Below, in pieces: positions 16,974-26,322 of a DNA stretch of 64,000 bases (positions are counted from its first letter, which is position 1; each line of letters begins with the position of its first letter). The notes under the pieces are model-generated. The model was given only the letters and a program-made list of their open reading frames with translations. It ran no database searches and was not told the origin of the DNA. Source of the DNA: an uncultured Lachnospiraceae bacterium. GTDB lineage: Bacteria; Bacillota; Clostridia; Lachnospirales; Lachnospiraceae. The DNA lies in assembly GCA_910583895.1 (NCBI GenBank), contig CAJTYJ010000011.1:1-64000 (forward strand), given 5' to 3'. Both the position numbers and the translations under genes were made by a program.

Positions 16974-17346
16974 CTTTGATCACCGTCCCGATCCCGCAGA
17001 CTACCCGGTGGACCTGCACTGCCTCTTTGGCAATCCGGCAGCAGACCCTGCCCGTCTTCTCCCGGTATGCCCGGTCAAAACGATCCACCGGTACCACCCC
17101 GTATCCCAGCTCGTTGGTCACAAGAATGATATCCGGATTCTCCTCTTTCAGCCGCTCCAGCGAAAGCTCTTCACCGGCCTTCATCAGCCTTTGGATATAT
17201 AGATGAAAATGATACAGAAGTCCCGCCTCATACAGCGCCTCCGGCGGACACACTGCACCGTCCACCGCCTCTTCCATCCGGATTCCAAAGGTCTCACACG
17301 CATACTGTGTCTTTCCCTGAAAGCAGCCGCCTGTCACGAGTATCAT
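16966..17346 (-). CDS. Short second CobU-like protein
   Basis: A 126-residue protein with both ends of CobU. The N-terminus MILVTGGCFQGKTQYA is a P-loop, and the C-terminal half has DIILVTNELGYGVVPVDR...YREKTGRV and CGIGTVIK, matching the CobU end VTNEVGMGIVP...SGIGVKIK. The middle of CobU, with the IAT strand and the RIxxHxxxR segment whose His carries GMP, is replaced by an unrelated stretch. It could keep nucleotide or kinase activity but not the normal guanylyl transfer. It overlaps cobS by 4 bp. A full-length CobU is encoded just upstream. Confidence 0.75.
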   Translation of the reverse strand: MILVTGGCFQGKTQYACETFGIRMEEAVDGAVCPPEALYEAGLLYHFHLYIQRLMKAGEELSLERLKEENPDIILVTNELGYGVVPVDRFDRAYREKTGRVCCRIAKEAVQVHRVVCGIGTVIKDG

Positions 17347-18107
17347 AGTAGTTTCCCTCCCAGCATCAGCACAAAAGCCGTCATCAATTCACATACCTGT
17401 ACAAAAAATCCGGCGATATCCCCGGTGGTGCCCCCAAACTCCTTCATGGCCAGATGATAATAATAGCCATACACGGCAAAAGCCGTGCCAAATAAAAGCA
17501 GGCCGTACCGGTAATCCCACCAAAGTGCCGCGCCCAGACAGGAGAGCATCCAGAGAACGAGCACCGTCTTTAATATCCGTTTCTGAGCCGCATCGGCAAA
17601 CATTCCAAGCGATCCCTTTTTGTTGGCGCAGGGAAACGTGGCCAGCGCCATGCCGCTCAAAGCCCTGGAAAGCACAAAACTGGCACAAAGAACCGGCAGC
17701 ACATTTTCATCCATCTCACTCCACACGCCAAGAGCCAGAATAAAATACACACATCCCATGATAATGGCAAAGGCACCCGCATGGGAATCCTTTAAAATTT
17801 CCAGCTTTCTTTCCTTTGGCTGCCAGGAGCTTAAAGCGTCCATCGTATCCAGATAGCCGTCCAGATGGATCCCTCCGGTGACCAGCACCGGAATCAGCAC
17901 GAATCCTGCCGCCCGCATCAAGGCTCCAAACTCCATGTAGCCGCAGAGTCTCTGATAGCCCCAGATCAAAAGACCGATTACAACACCGACCCCCGGAAAA
18001 AAGCAGATCATGTATTTCATATTTTCCTGATCCCAGTCTGCCTTTGGCACCGGAATCTTGGAAAACATCGCAAATGCAATCAAAAAACTGTGAAACACCT
18101 TTTTCAT
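17343..18107 (-). CDS. cobS: Adenosylcobinamide-GDP ribazoletransferase (cobalamin synthase)
   Basis: A 254-residue integral membrane enzyme that joins adenosylcobinamide-GDP to alpha-ribazole. The family motifs FSKIPVPK near residue 15, TGGIHLDGYLDTMDAL (metal-binding DGxxD) at about 75-90 and KDSHAGAFAIIMG are all present, with five to six membrane helices. Overlaps of 4 bp with both neighbours show tight coupling to the two cobU-like genes, which act in the same nucleotide-loop assembly. Confidence 0.95.
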   Translation of the reverse strand: MKKVFHSFLIAFAMFSKIPVPKADWDQENMKYMICFFPGVGVVIGLLIWGYQRLCGYMEFGALMRAAGFVLIPVLVTGGIHLDGYLDTMDALSSWQPKERKLEILKDSHAGAFAIIMGCVYFILALGVWSEMDENVLPVLCASFVLSRALSGMALATFPCANKKGSLGMFADAAQKRILKTVLVLWMLSCLGAALWWDYRYGLLLFGTAFAVYGYYYHLAMKEFGGTTGDIAGFFVQVCELMTAFVLMLGGKLL

Positions 18108-18640
18108 CTGTCGGATCCCTCCGGATTTCCTTTTTGTACTACCGGAATCGAATAGACCACTTCCACCACTGCATCCGCCATGGATGCAAGGCGCCGGTTG
18201 ATCTCTCCCAGATACTTCTGATACTGCTTTGTCTCCTCATCGTATTCGATCCCGTCAGAAAAAATCTCATTGGTCACAATCAGCAAATGGCGGCATTTTC
18301 GCCGGATCCTGCCAACGCCCTCCAAGATGGCCTCCACACAGCCCGCACCGGCACCGTCCTTTTGATAAATTTCGTTGGCTGTCAGATTGGACATACACTC
18401 CAAAAGCACCGTGTCATAGCCGCTCACATCTGCATCCTTCAGCCCCCTGTAGCACTCCAGCGTATCAAAGCCTTTTTCTGCCCGCATGGCCCGGTGTCTC
18501 GCAATCCTTTGATGGCATTCCTGATCAAAAGGATACATCGTCGCGATATAAAGGCGGGGACCGGTCCCAAGCCGCAGGACCATATGTTCGGCGTACTCGG
18601 ATTTACCGCTCCCGCTGCCGCCCGTGATCAAACAAAACAT
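18104..18640 (-). CDS. cobU: Adenosylcobinamide kinase / guanylyltransferase
   Basis: A 178-residue CobU-type protein that phosphorylates adenosylcobinamide and adds GMP. The P-loop GGSGSGKSEYAE is at residues 7-18. LYIATMYPFDQE and RIARHRAMR, holding the presumed guanylylated His, follow, then DTVLLECMSNLTANE. In contrast to enteric CobU, the C-terminal VTNExGxGIVP motif is degenerate here (VTNEIFSDGIEYDEE) and the last GIG strand is SIPVVQ. The missing C-terminal motif is preserved in the short CobU-like protein downstream. It follows cbiA by 3 bp. Confidence 0.88.
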   Translation of the reverse strand: MFCLITGGSGSGKSEYAEHMVLRLGTGPRLYIATMYPFDQECHQRIARHRAMRAEKGFDTLECYRGLKDADVSGYDTVLLECMSNLTANEIYQKDGAGAGCVEAILEGVGRIRRKCRHLLIVTNEIFSDGIEYDEETKQYQKYLGEINRRLASMADAVVEVVYSIPVVQKGNPEGSDR

Positions 18641-18643
18641 GCT

Positions 18644-20035
18644 TTATTCTCCTGACTTCTGGTAATTTTGGCAGGCCTTTAAAAAGCGGGCCGGAACCTG
18701 GAGATTGGAATAGTAGAAAAGATGAGGAAATCCCGCATACAGCGTGCTGCTTCCATGGCCGCAGTCCCACGCCCGGCTGCCCACCGGTTTTTGGGCGTGC
18801 AGACCGTCTCCGCAGCTTTCACTGTCCCAGTAGTGAAACTCATGGCCGCGTATTTTCATACCTTTCTTTCCGATCAGCTGCTCCTTTTTTGCCTCCAGTG
18901 TAATATAGCCAAACCGCGAAAGCTTCCCCGTCCGGTATGCTTTTGCATCGAAAACACCCGACATCGGATAAAAGCACCCGTCCGTCCCCTCCAGCTCCCG
19001 GTGCAGGTACAAAAAACCGCCGCATTCTGCGATGCAGGGCATGCCGCCTTGAATGGCCTCTTTGACAGCGGTTCTCATGGATGCATTTTGTTCAAGCGCT
19101 TTCGCATGGAGCTCCGGATACCCGCCGCTTAAGATCAGCCCCGATGCCCCCTCTGGAAGCCCCTGGTCCTCAAGCGGTGAAAAATACAAAAGTTCTGCTC
19201 CCATGGCTTCCAGAAGTTCCAGATTGTCCAGATAGGTAAAGCAAAATGCATCATCCCTTGCCACCGCCACGGATACCCGGGATGAAAGCGCCATTTCCCT
19301 GATTTTTTCTGCCAGCGTCTCCTTGGTCTTTTCTGAAAAGTCCGAAGCACAGGTACCGGCCAGCGTAAGCATCCCGTCAAGATCCAGCGTCTGTTCCAGT
19401 TCCCCGGCCAGACGGCATAATTTTTCTTTCAACGCCTGGATCTCTCCTGGCAGTACCAGCCCCAGATGCCGGCTGTCCAAAGAAAGCGCTGTAAGCTTTG
19501 GCACATAGCCAAATACCTGCACAGGAAGCTCTTCTTCGATCCGTGCCTTCAGAGGACCGTACAGCATGGGAGATACCTGATTCAGAATCACTCCCCGGAT
19601 CTGGCTGTCCGCCTGATAATCCAGAAAGCCTTTGATCATGGCCACAATGGAAAGGCTGGCTCCTCTGCCGTCCACGATCAGAACCGCCGGAATCCCCAGG
19701 GTGCGTGCCACGTCCCAGGTGCTCCCCTGGACTTTCGTCCCCCCGAGGCCGTCATAGTAGCCCATGACCCCCTCCACCACCGCCACGTCAAAGCCCGCCG
19801 CATTTCTGGCATAAAGACAGCGGGTCGTGTCTGCATCCGTGAAAAAAGTGTCCAGATTCCGGGACTTGGTGCCGATCACCCGCCCGTGAAACATCGGATC
19901 AATATAGTCCGGCCCGCATTTAAAAGAAATGGTCTTAAGCCCCCGGTTCACCAGTGCCTGCAGGATACCGCAGGTAATCAGCGTCTTTCCGCTGCCGCTT
20001 TTGGGCGCTGTCAGAAGAATTCCCGGTATCCTCAT
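18644..20035 (-). CDS. cbiA: Cobyrinic acid a,c-diamide synthase
   Basis: A 463-residue amidotransferase that amidates carboxylates a and c of cobyrinic acid with glutamine and ATP. The N-terminal dethiobiotin-synthetase-like ATPase has PKSGSGKTLITCG (about residues 11-23) and FKCGPDYIDPMFH. The C-terminal class I glutaminase-like domain shows LILSGGYPELHAKAL and the nucleophile region CIAECGGFLYLH. Length is typical for CbiA/CobB. It overlaps the upstream cbiJET fusion by 4 bp. Confidence 0.95.
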   Translation of the reverse strand: MRIPGILLTAPKSGSGKTLITCGILQALVNRGLKTISFKCGPDYIDPMFHGRVIGTKSRNLDTFFTDADTTRCLYARNAAGFDVAVVEGVMGYYDGLGGTKVQGSTWDVARTLGIPAVLIVDGRGASLSIVAMIKGFLDYQADSQIRGVILNQVSPMLYGPLKARIEEELPVQVFGYVPKLTALSLDSRHLGLVLPGEIQALKEKLCRLAGELEQTLDLDGMLTLAGTCASDFSEKTKETLAEKIREMALSSRVSVAVARDDAFCFTYLDNLELLEAMGAELLYFSPLEDQGLPEGASGLILSGGYPELHAKALEQNASMRTAVKEAIQGGMPCIAECGGFLYLHRELEGTDGCFYPMSGVFDAKAYRTGKLSRFGYITLEAKKEQLIGKKGMKIRGHEFHYWDSESCGDGLHAQKPVGSRAWDCGHGSSTLYAGFPHLFYYSNLQVPARFLKACQNYQKSGE

Positions 20036-22071
20036 ACGTCTCCTCCCCTGCAGGAGATGATGTAGATTGGATTCTGCCCCATCATCAGATGGTAATTCCC
20101 AAGGCCCTTTGCCTTCGCAATGCTCACAGAGAGAATCTCCTCCTCCGTCACCGGGAGCATGTTCAGACAGTCCATGACCTCCCCGATGGTCTCCAAAGTC
20201 ACCGTATTGATGACCATGCGGATCCTGGGATTCTTATCCAGCAGGCACTCCATAATCTCTTTTAGATTCCCGGCGGATCCTCCGATAAATGCATGGGTCG
20301 GCGCCGGAAGACCATGCAGCGCTTCCGGGGCCAGTCCGCGGACCACCTGAATATTGGGAGTCCCGAAAAGCCGCTTGTTTTCCTCGATCAGCTGACAGGC
20401 CTCTTCTTTGCGTTCTACTGCGAAAACACTGCCCTCAGGCGCCTGCAGAGCCATCTCTACAGACACCGAGCCGGTGCCTGCTCCCACATCATAGATCACG
20501 GCGTCTCTGGTCAGGTGAAGCTTTGCCACCGACAGGCTCCGGATCTCGCTTTTGGTCATGGGCGCCTTTCCCCGCAGAAACCGCTCATCCTCCACGCAGC
20601 ACTCCACGCCTCCAAAATACCTGGGGTTTTCGATCAATGCCACACAGAGCCCGTCGTACGTCCCGCCTTCCATCTCTTTTGGACTTCCAGAAGAAATCCG
20701 CTCATCCGGATATCCCAGCCGCTCTCCGATGTACACCCGGGTATGGGCCAGCCCGTATTCCTGCAGTTCTTTGCAGAGTTTTCCCACACTGTCCGCCCCG
20801 CTTAAGATACTGAACGTCTTTTCGTGGGTGCGGACGGCTCCTGTCAGGTTGACCTTTCGCCCATGGGCGCTTCTCAGGCATACATCCTCCCAGGCCATCC
20901 GAAGTTTCCCGCAAAAATACACCACAGAGGATATGCCGCAGATGCTTCTCACCTGACAGCTGCAGCCCTCCAGCGCCTCGTACAGCCTCTTCGCCCCGCT
21001 GTAAAAACCGATATCTCCGGACAGAAGCACCGCCACACGGACATGCTCCGGATGTGCGTTTATATAGTCCACAATCCGCACCGGGTCGTATTCCTTATAA
21101 ACTGGCTTGCAGACATGTTCCGCTGCCTGAAGCATCCGACCCGCTCCGATCAGAAGATCCGCCTCCTCTAAAGCCTCCAAAGCCTCCGCCGTCATTCCGG
21201 ACAAAGTGCCCATACCGATGCCAACCAGCGTCACAACCCTTTCCCGGAGACGGGACTTTGGTTCTGTCTGATGCTCAGAGGACTTTCGCACTATTTTTTC
21301 TGACTTTTTCAACTCTGGAAACTTTTCTTTCAGGATCTCTATGATTTCCCCGTAAGAATACCCGCTTTGTTCCTCAGGTCTTCCCACCAGCACCACTTTT
21401 GCCCCGGCTTTTTCTGCCGCCCGGAGCTTCTCCTTGAATCCTCCCGCCTTCCCGGTCTCTTTGGTGACCAGATACCTGCAGTCAAACTGCCTCAGCATGG
21501 CCGTGTTCAGCTCCTCACTGAAAGGTCCCTGCATGCAGATCAGGTTTCTTCCGCGAAATCCCAGCTCCTCACAGGCCTGCGCCACCTCTTTGGTGGAGAG
21601 CACCCGGGCAAAGACGCGCTTTTCATAATCCGGAATCACGGTGTATTTTGCAAGTTCTTTGCTGCCGGTGGTGGCCAGAATATTTCCGCTGGTCTGTGCC
21701 AGATACGCGGCTGCCTCCTCCACAGAAGAGACCAGCACTGCCTCCTTCGTCTCCATCTGCTGGGATTCCCGGATCAGACGAAGGTACTCCGTCTTCGTCT
21801 CCCTGCAGGCCTGTGCCACATTCTGCGACACCACCGCCGCATAAGGGTGTGTGGCATCCACCACCAGACCGGCACCCGTCTTTTGAAGAAAGGCTTTCAT
21901 CTGCGCTGCATCCATGCGCCCTGTATGGATATTCAGGTATTGCTTTCCTCTCAGTATGGTCTCTCCATATTCTGTGGCCACGCAGGCCGTCACCTGGATC
22001 TTCTGCGCGGACAGATATTCAGACAACTCTCTTCCCTCTGTGGTCCCGGCAAATATAATGACTGGCTCCAT
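20032..22071 (-). CDS. cbiJET: Triple fusion CbiJ-CbiE-CbiT
   Basis: A 679-residue protein with three corrin enzymes in one chain. Residues 1-250 are precorrin-6A reductase (IIFAGTTEGRELSEYL; VVDATHPYA; GPFSEELN). Residues about 279-485 are the CbiE precorrin-6B C5 methyltransferase, a tetrapyrrole methylase (VTLVGIGMGTLSGMT; LLSGDIGFYSG; YIGERLGYPDE). Residues about 493-679 are CbiT, the C15 methyltransferase/decarboxylase (APMTKSEIRSLSVAKL; SAM motif DVGAGTGSVS at 528-537; FIGGSAGNLKE). A Lys/Glu-rich linker at about 250-278 joins the reductase to CbiE. CbiE-CbiT fusion is known as CobL; the added reductase makes three consecutive-pathway activities. Confidence 0.93.
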   Translation of the reverse strand: MEPVIIFAGTTEGRELSEYLSAQKIQVTACVATEYGETILRGKQYLNIHTGRMDAAQMKAFLQKTGAGLVVDATHPYAAVVSQNVAQACRETKTEYLRLIRESQQMETKEAVLVSSVEEAAAYLAQTSGNILATTGSKELAKYTVIPDYEKRVFARVLSTKEVAQACEELGFRGRNLICMQGPFSEELNTAMLRQFDCRYLVTKETGKAGGFKEKLRAAEKAGAKVVLVGRPEEQSGYSYGEIIEILKEKFPELKKSEKIVRKSSEHQTEPKSRLRERVVTLVGIGMGTLSGMTAEALEALEEADLLIGAGRMLQAAEHVCKPVYKEYDPVRIVDYINAHPEHVRVAVLLSGDIGFYSGAKRLYEALEGCSCQVRSICGISSVVYFCGKLRMAWEDVCLRSAHGRKVNLTGAVRTHEKTFSILSGADSVGKLCKELQEYGLAHTRVYIGERLGYPDERISSGSPKEMEGGTYDGLCVALIENPRYFGGVECCVEDERFLRGKAPMTKSEIRSLSVAKLHLTRDAVIYDVGAGTGSVSVEMALQAPEGSVFAVERKEEACQLIEENKRLFGTPNIQVVRGLAPEALHGLPAPTHAFIGGSAGNLKEIMECLLDKNPRIRMVINTVTLETIGEVMDCLNMLPVTEEEILSVSIAKAKGLGNYHLMMGQNPIYIISCRGGDV

Positions 22072-22075
22072 CTTT

Positions 22076-23125
22076 TCAATCCTCCATACAAACCGTATAA
22101 TCCATAACCGCCGCGGCCACGGTCACCCCTTCTCTGGCCGTCTTCGAAAGCAGAAGCGTTCTGACTCCTGCACTTTTCAGCGCCGCCCGTTCGCAGACAT
22201 TTCCGATGCCTGTGATTGATTTCACAAAGTCTGACTCCGAAAGGGACGCTTCCGACACGATCCCTGCAAGCTCCTCCGCCGAAAACGTTTCAAAAGGAAC
22301 GTCCAGCCATTCTGCCAGTGCAAGGATGCCTTTCTCCTCTTTTTTCAGATCAATGGATGCAATCCGGCACACACTTTCCAAAAATATATGATGTTCCTTC
22401 AGCACCTGCACCACCACGTCTTTCAGATGCTGTTCATCCGTATCTTTCCTGCAGCCGATGCCCAGTACCGTAATCCGGGGGACCAGATGCAGGGTATGCA
22501 AAAATGGATGCTCTTCTCTGACACCTATGACAAATCCCGCCTCCGGCGTCCCGTCCAGATCCAGCTCTTCTGGCACCGGTCCGAACACCGGAAAATCGCT
22601 TCGCATCCCGACAGACTTTCCGGATACCAGTTCCGATGCGATCTCTTTTGCACAGGACATGGAGTCCAGATACATCCCTCTTCTGGCCCCAAAAGCATCC
22701 ACCGCAAATTTCCCCTGCAGATCCGTGGCAGTGGTAATGACCGGCTCTGCTCCCAGAATCTTTGCAGTCAGGCGGGTCATGGCATTGGCCCCTCCGATAT
22801 GCCCGGACAGAAGAGAGATCACATGCTTTCCCTGCTCATCCGCCACCAAAACGGCCGGGTCTGTCTTCTTGCTCTGCACAAAAGGCGCAATACTGCGCAC
22901 CGCAATCCCCGCTGCACCGATGAAGATCAGCACCTCTGCTCTGGAAAACTGCTCCTTGGTCCATTCTCCCAGAGATGCGGAAAGCGCCCTGACGCCGCCG
23001 GCCGTCACCGCTCCCCTTTTTTTCAGCCATGCTTCACAGGCAATCTCCCGCTTTGGCAGCTCCTTTGTCAGCTTCCGGGCCAGCATGGCTCCGTGATCAG
23101 TAAAGCAGATGACAGCGGCTTTCAT
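22076..23125 (-). CDS. cbiG: Cobalt-precorrin-5A hydrolase
   Basis: A 349-residue CbiG that opens the ring lactone and releases acetaldehyde in the anaerobic pathway. The N-terminal domain has VLIFIGAAGIAVRSIAPF and VISLLSGHIGGANAMT, both characteristic. The C-terminal domain begins ITVLGIGCRKDTD and includes SIDLKKEEKGILALAEWL, FETFSAEEL and GIGNVCERAAL. Both domains are complete. It overlaps cbiD by 4 bp. Confidence 0.95.
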   Translation of the reverse strand: MKAAVICFTDHGAMLARKLTKELPKREIACEAWLKKRGAVTAGGVRALSASLGEWTKEQFSRAEVLIFIGAAGIAVRSIAPFVQSKKTDPAVLVADEQGKHVISLLSGHIGGANAMTRLTAKILGAEPVITTATDLQGKFAVDAFGARRGMYLDSMSCAKEIASELVSGKSVGMRSDFPVFGPVPEELDLDGTPEAGFVIGVREEHPFLHTLHLVPRITVLGIGCRKDTDEQHLKDVVVQVLKEHHIFLESVCRIASIDLKKEEKGILALAEWLDVPFETFSAEELAGIVSEASLSESDFVKSITGIGNVCERAALKSAGVRTLLLSKTAREGVTVAAAVMDYTVCMED

Positions 23126-24381
23126 ATGGGTCCCTCCATCTTAGCTATGCTTTCTTCTGCAATCTTCTGCAGCAGTTTTGATGCGTTTTTTGTCTGCCCC
23201 AGAATCCCGTGCACTTTGGAAAATGTCATCACGCCCAGCTCCAGACTGCTCTGCACACGTTGATTTACATAAAAATCCATCCGTTCCATCAGACGCTCCA
23301 TCACCGGCTCCAAAAGCCCGGCTTCTTTCAGATATCCAATCGCATCATCTGTAGTCACGCTCTCCATCATCCGGGAAAGCAGAGAAACCGGTGCGCCCAG
23401 AAGGGCAGCGTGCACCGTCAGAAGCTCCATCCGGGCGTCGGCATTGTGAGAGTGCGTGTTCATAATACCTCCGGACAGCTTGACAAACTTTCCGATATGT
23501 CCCACAAGCAGCACCCCTTCTGCCCCGAATTCAGCGGCGGCATCCAGAGCTTCTCCCACAAAATTGCTGCATTTTACCGCATCTTCCAGGAGACATCCGT
23601 GCCCGTACTCTTCCAGAAATTCCATGCCGTAATTCCCCGGAACCACCAGCAGGTACTTCGACCGGCCAGCCAGCCTCTGCCGGATTTCCACCCGGATCGT
23701 ATCGATCAGCGCCTGTTCACTCATAGGCTCCACAATCCCGCTGGTGCCAAGAATCGAGATGCCTCCGAGGATGCCAAGCCTGGGATTGAAAGTTTTCTTT
23801 GCCAGAGCCTCCCCCTCCGGGACAAAAAGCACCACCTTCAGATCTCCTTCATAGCCAAACTGCCTGCAGATCTCCAAAACATTTTCCCGGATCATCCGCC
23901 GCGGCACCCGGTTGACCGCCGCCGCTCCCACCGGCTGCTCAAGCCCCGGTTTGGTCACCCGGCCAACTCCCCGGCCCCCGTCTATGAAAATCCGGGGCGC
24001 TTCTGTCCCGGCCGCCACCGGATGCGTCTCTTCCTCCACAGGCTGGAAAGGCCCGTCTTTTTTCTGCCCCTCACATCCCACAAAAGAAACTTCTGCATAA
24101 ACCAAAATCCCGTCCGTCACATCCGGATCGTCGCCGCCGTCCTTTTTGACCGCGCAGCTTACCGATCCCTTCCCCCGTCTCACATCCACCACTTCCAGAT
24201 GCAGAGGAATCTGTTTCGGCGTCATCAGATCCGCAAATCCGGTCTCCTCTCCCGACAGCAGCATAAAAGCCGCCGCCTTAGCCGCCGCTGCTGCGCAGGA
24301 CCCTGTCGTATAGCCATACCTCAGCTTTTTATGATTTTTATACACAAATTCTTCCATACACGTCATTCTCTGCTTCGTCAT
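23122..24381 (-). CDS. cbiD: Cobalt-precorrin-5B C1-methyltransferase
   Basis: A 419-residue CbiD. The signature LRYGYTTGSCAAAAAKAA is at about residues 20-37, followed by DGGDDPDVTDG, GRGVGRVTKPGL and AAVNRVPRRMI. GTSGIVEPMSEQALIDTIR and HIGKFVKLSGGIMNTHS mark the central region. The enzyme adds the C1 methyl in the oxygen-independent route and, with cbiG, diagnoses that route. The ATG at 24381 lies beyond a 121-bp gap after cobT in which I see no gene. An internal ATG at 24357 is a possible alternative. Confidence 0.95.
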   Translation of the reverse strand: MTKQRMTCMEEFVYKNHKKLRYGYTTGSCAAAAAKAAAFMLLSGEETGFADLMTPKQIPLHLEVVDVRRGKGSVSCAVKKDGGDDPDVTDGILVYAEVSFVGCEGQKKDGPFQPVEEETHPVAAGTEAPRIFIDGGRGVGRVTKPGLEQPVGAAAVNRVPRRMIRENVLEICRQFGYEGDLKVVLFVPEGEALAKKTFNPRLGILGGISILGTSGIVEPMSEQALIDTIRVEIRQRLAGRSKYLLVVPGNYGMEFLEEYGHGCLLEDAVKCSNFVGEALDAAAEFGAEGVLLVGHIGKFVKLSGGIMNTHSHNADARMELLTVHAALLGAPVSLLSRMMESVTTDDAIGYLKEAGLLEPVMERLMERMDFYVNQRVQSSLELGVMTFSKVHGILGQTKNASKLLQKIAEESIAKMEGPI

Positions 24382-24502
24382 CCAATCTCTGTCCTGTCAT
24401 CTCCGGGCCAAATCCTCCGAAGCGAAGGCTTTCGTTTTCGCCGGCCCGCAAAAGGCCGTCCAGACCAGGCCCCTGCAGCACGCTGCCGCACGCCCATCCG
24501 AT

Positions 24503-25564
24503 CTACACCTGATGTGTATACGCCTCCACTTTTCCGCCGTCCCAGGTGGCCAGATGGTAGTATACATTCAGTGCCTGATCAATCATGGACAGTGCCATGA
24601 TCGCCCCGGTGCCCTCTCCCAGATGCATCCCTGCCTGCAGAGGCGCTTTCATGCCCAGACGCTCCACCACCAGCCTGGAAGCCGGTTCCGCCGAACAGTG
24701 GGTGCAGATCATATATTCCTTCGCCGTACCACAAAGCATTGCCGCCAGATACGCGGAGATGGCGGAGATAAATCCATCGATCAAAATCGGCATCCGGCAA
24801 TAGGCCGCTCCCAGATAGCAGCCCACCATACCGGCAATATCCAGCCCGCCGATCTTCGAGATGACGTCCAGCGCGTCTTCTGGATCCGGCCGGTTTACCT
24901 CAATTGCCTTTTTGATCGTCTGCACTTTGCGCTCCAGACCTTCTGTGGAAAGCCCGGCTCCCCTCCCGGTCACCGTCTCTGCATCCTGACCAAAAAGCAC
25001 CGACGCACAGGCCGAACTGGTGGTTGTGTTCCCGATCCCCATCTCCCCGGTCACAATCAGATTGTATCCTTCTTTCTTCAGCCCGCAGACAATGTCTGCT
25101 CCGGTCAGGACTGCCTGCATGCATTCTTCTCTGGACATGGCCGGCCCCCTGGCGATATTGCCGGTTCCATGCCGCACCACCCTGTTCTGGATCCGCGGAT
25201 GCCTGCCGTCTGTCAGGGCACCGATATTCACCGGAAAGAGCTCACACCCTGCCAGGCTGCACATCACACAGGCCGTGGACAGCTGATCCCCCATATTTTC
25301 CAGCACCTGAATGGTCACGGAACTGTCCGTCTGGGTTACCCCCTCTTCGACCACTCCGTTGTCCGCTCCCATAATCACCACTGCACGCTTGTCCGGATGG
25401 GGACAGGACGTCCCATAGATGCCGGCAATCTGTACCAGCACTTCTTCCAGCCACCCAAGTCCCCGAAGGGGCTTGCACAGGGAGTCCCAGCACTTCCAGG
25501 CCTCCTCCATGGCCTTCTGATCCACAGGCGTGATTTTATTGATTATCTCTTCCAGATTTTTCAT
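24503..25564 (-). CDS. cobT: Nicotinate-nucleotide-dimethylbenzimidazole phosphoribosyltransferase
   Basis: A 353-residue CobT that makes alpha-ribazole phosphate from a lower-ligand base and nicotinate mononucleotide. Motifs: PRGLGWLEEVLVQIAGI near residues 34-50, VVIMGADNGVVEEGVTQTD, GEMGIGNTTTSSACASVLF and GRGAGLS, then the late LGEGTGAIMAL with the catalytic Glu region. The lower ligand it uses cannot be read from sequence; no bza genes for dimethylbenzimidazole synthesis are in the window. Confidence 0.95.
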   Translation of the reverse strand: MKNLEEIINKITPVDQKAMEEAWKCWDSLCKPLRGLGWLEEVLVQIAGIYGTSCPHPDKRAVVIMGADNGVVEEGVTQTDSSVTIQVLENMGDQLSTACVMCSLAGCELFPVNIGALTDGRHPRIQNRVVRHGTGNIARGPAMSREECMQAVLTGADIVCGLKKEGYNLIVTGEMGIGNTTTSSACASVLFGQDAETVTGRGAGLSTEGLERKVQTIKKAIEVNRPDPEDALDVISKIGGLDIAGMVGCYLGAAYCRMPILIDGFISAISAYLAAMLCGTAKEYMICTHCSAEPASRLVVERLGMKAPLQAGMHLGEGTGAIMALSMIDQALNVYYHLATWDGGKVEAYTHQV

Positions 25565-25692
25565 AACCTATTCTCCTCGTTTTGGTTCTCTGTCTATGCG
25601 GTCTCATAACAGACCCAGTCCTCGATCCTGTGACGGCAGCACGCACACTCCACCATACGGAGATGCCCTCAAACTCTGCTGAAACCTTCTGT

Positions 25693-26322
25693 CTATCCCT
25701 GAGCATACAGCATGGCATTGCAGATGGTCGCCGCAATGTTGCTGCCGCCCTTGCGTCCTCTTGGCACAATATACGGCACACCGGCGGTCATAATCAGTTC
25801 TTTGGCCTCCACCACGTTGACAAAGCCGACCGGAGCACCGATGATCAGAGCCGGCCGCACTTTTTTCTCCTGAATGAGCTCATAAAGCCGGATCAGAGCC
25901 GTCGGTGCATTGCCCACAGCAAAGATCAGCTCCCGGTCAAGGGCCGCTCCCCGCTCCATGCACACCGCCGCCCGGGTGCAGGCTCTTTCTTTTGCTTCCC
26001 TGGCCACATCCTCATCCGACATAAAGCAGAAGGCCTCTCCGCCGTACTGCGAGAGCTTTTTCTTGTTGATGCCGGACCAGGCCATCCTGGTATCGGTGAC
26101 AATCGCCGCCCCCCTTTGAAGCGCTTCCACCCCCACCATGGCCGCCCCGTCCGAAAAACACAGGTTGTCTGCATAATCAAAATCCGCTGATGTGTGAATA
26201 CACCGTTTTACGATGGAGAACTCCGGCTCTGTCCAGGTTCTTTTGCCCAGTTCCTCCGTGATGATCTCCATGCTGCGCTTTTCAATCTCTTCCGGCTTTA
26301 CAATTTCCAGTCCTTTTAACAT
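25693..26322 (-). CDS. cbiC: Cobalt-precorrin-8 methylmutase
   Basis: A 209-residue CbiC that moves the C11 methyl to C12, giving cobyrinic acid. Recognised by the N-terminal EEIEKRSMEIITEEL, CIHTSADFDYADNL (with the catalytic His), IVTDTRMAWSGINK and the C-terminal GAPVGFVNVVEAKE plus GRKGGSNIAATICNA. Length is standard. It overlaps the upstream cbiP by 7 bp. The 128-bp gap between it and cobT contains no convincing gene. Confidence 0.95.
   Translation of the reverse strand: MLKGLEIVKPEEIEKRSMEIITEELGKRTWTEPEFSIVKRCIHTSADFDYADNLCFSDGAAMVGVEALQRGAAIVTDTRMAWSGINKKKLSQYGGEAFCFMSDEDVAREAKERACTRAAVCMERGAALDRELIFAVGNAPTALIRLYELIQEKKVRPALIIGAPVGFVNVVEAKELIMTAGVPYIVPRGRKGGSNIAATICNAMLYAQG

Noticed and set aside
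23209..24600. Long plus-strand open frames opposite the cob genes (also 24512-25609 and 26412-27584)
   Set aside because: They are antisense shadows of well-supported cbiD, cobT and cbiP, are rich in His, Arg and Pro and match no family.
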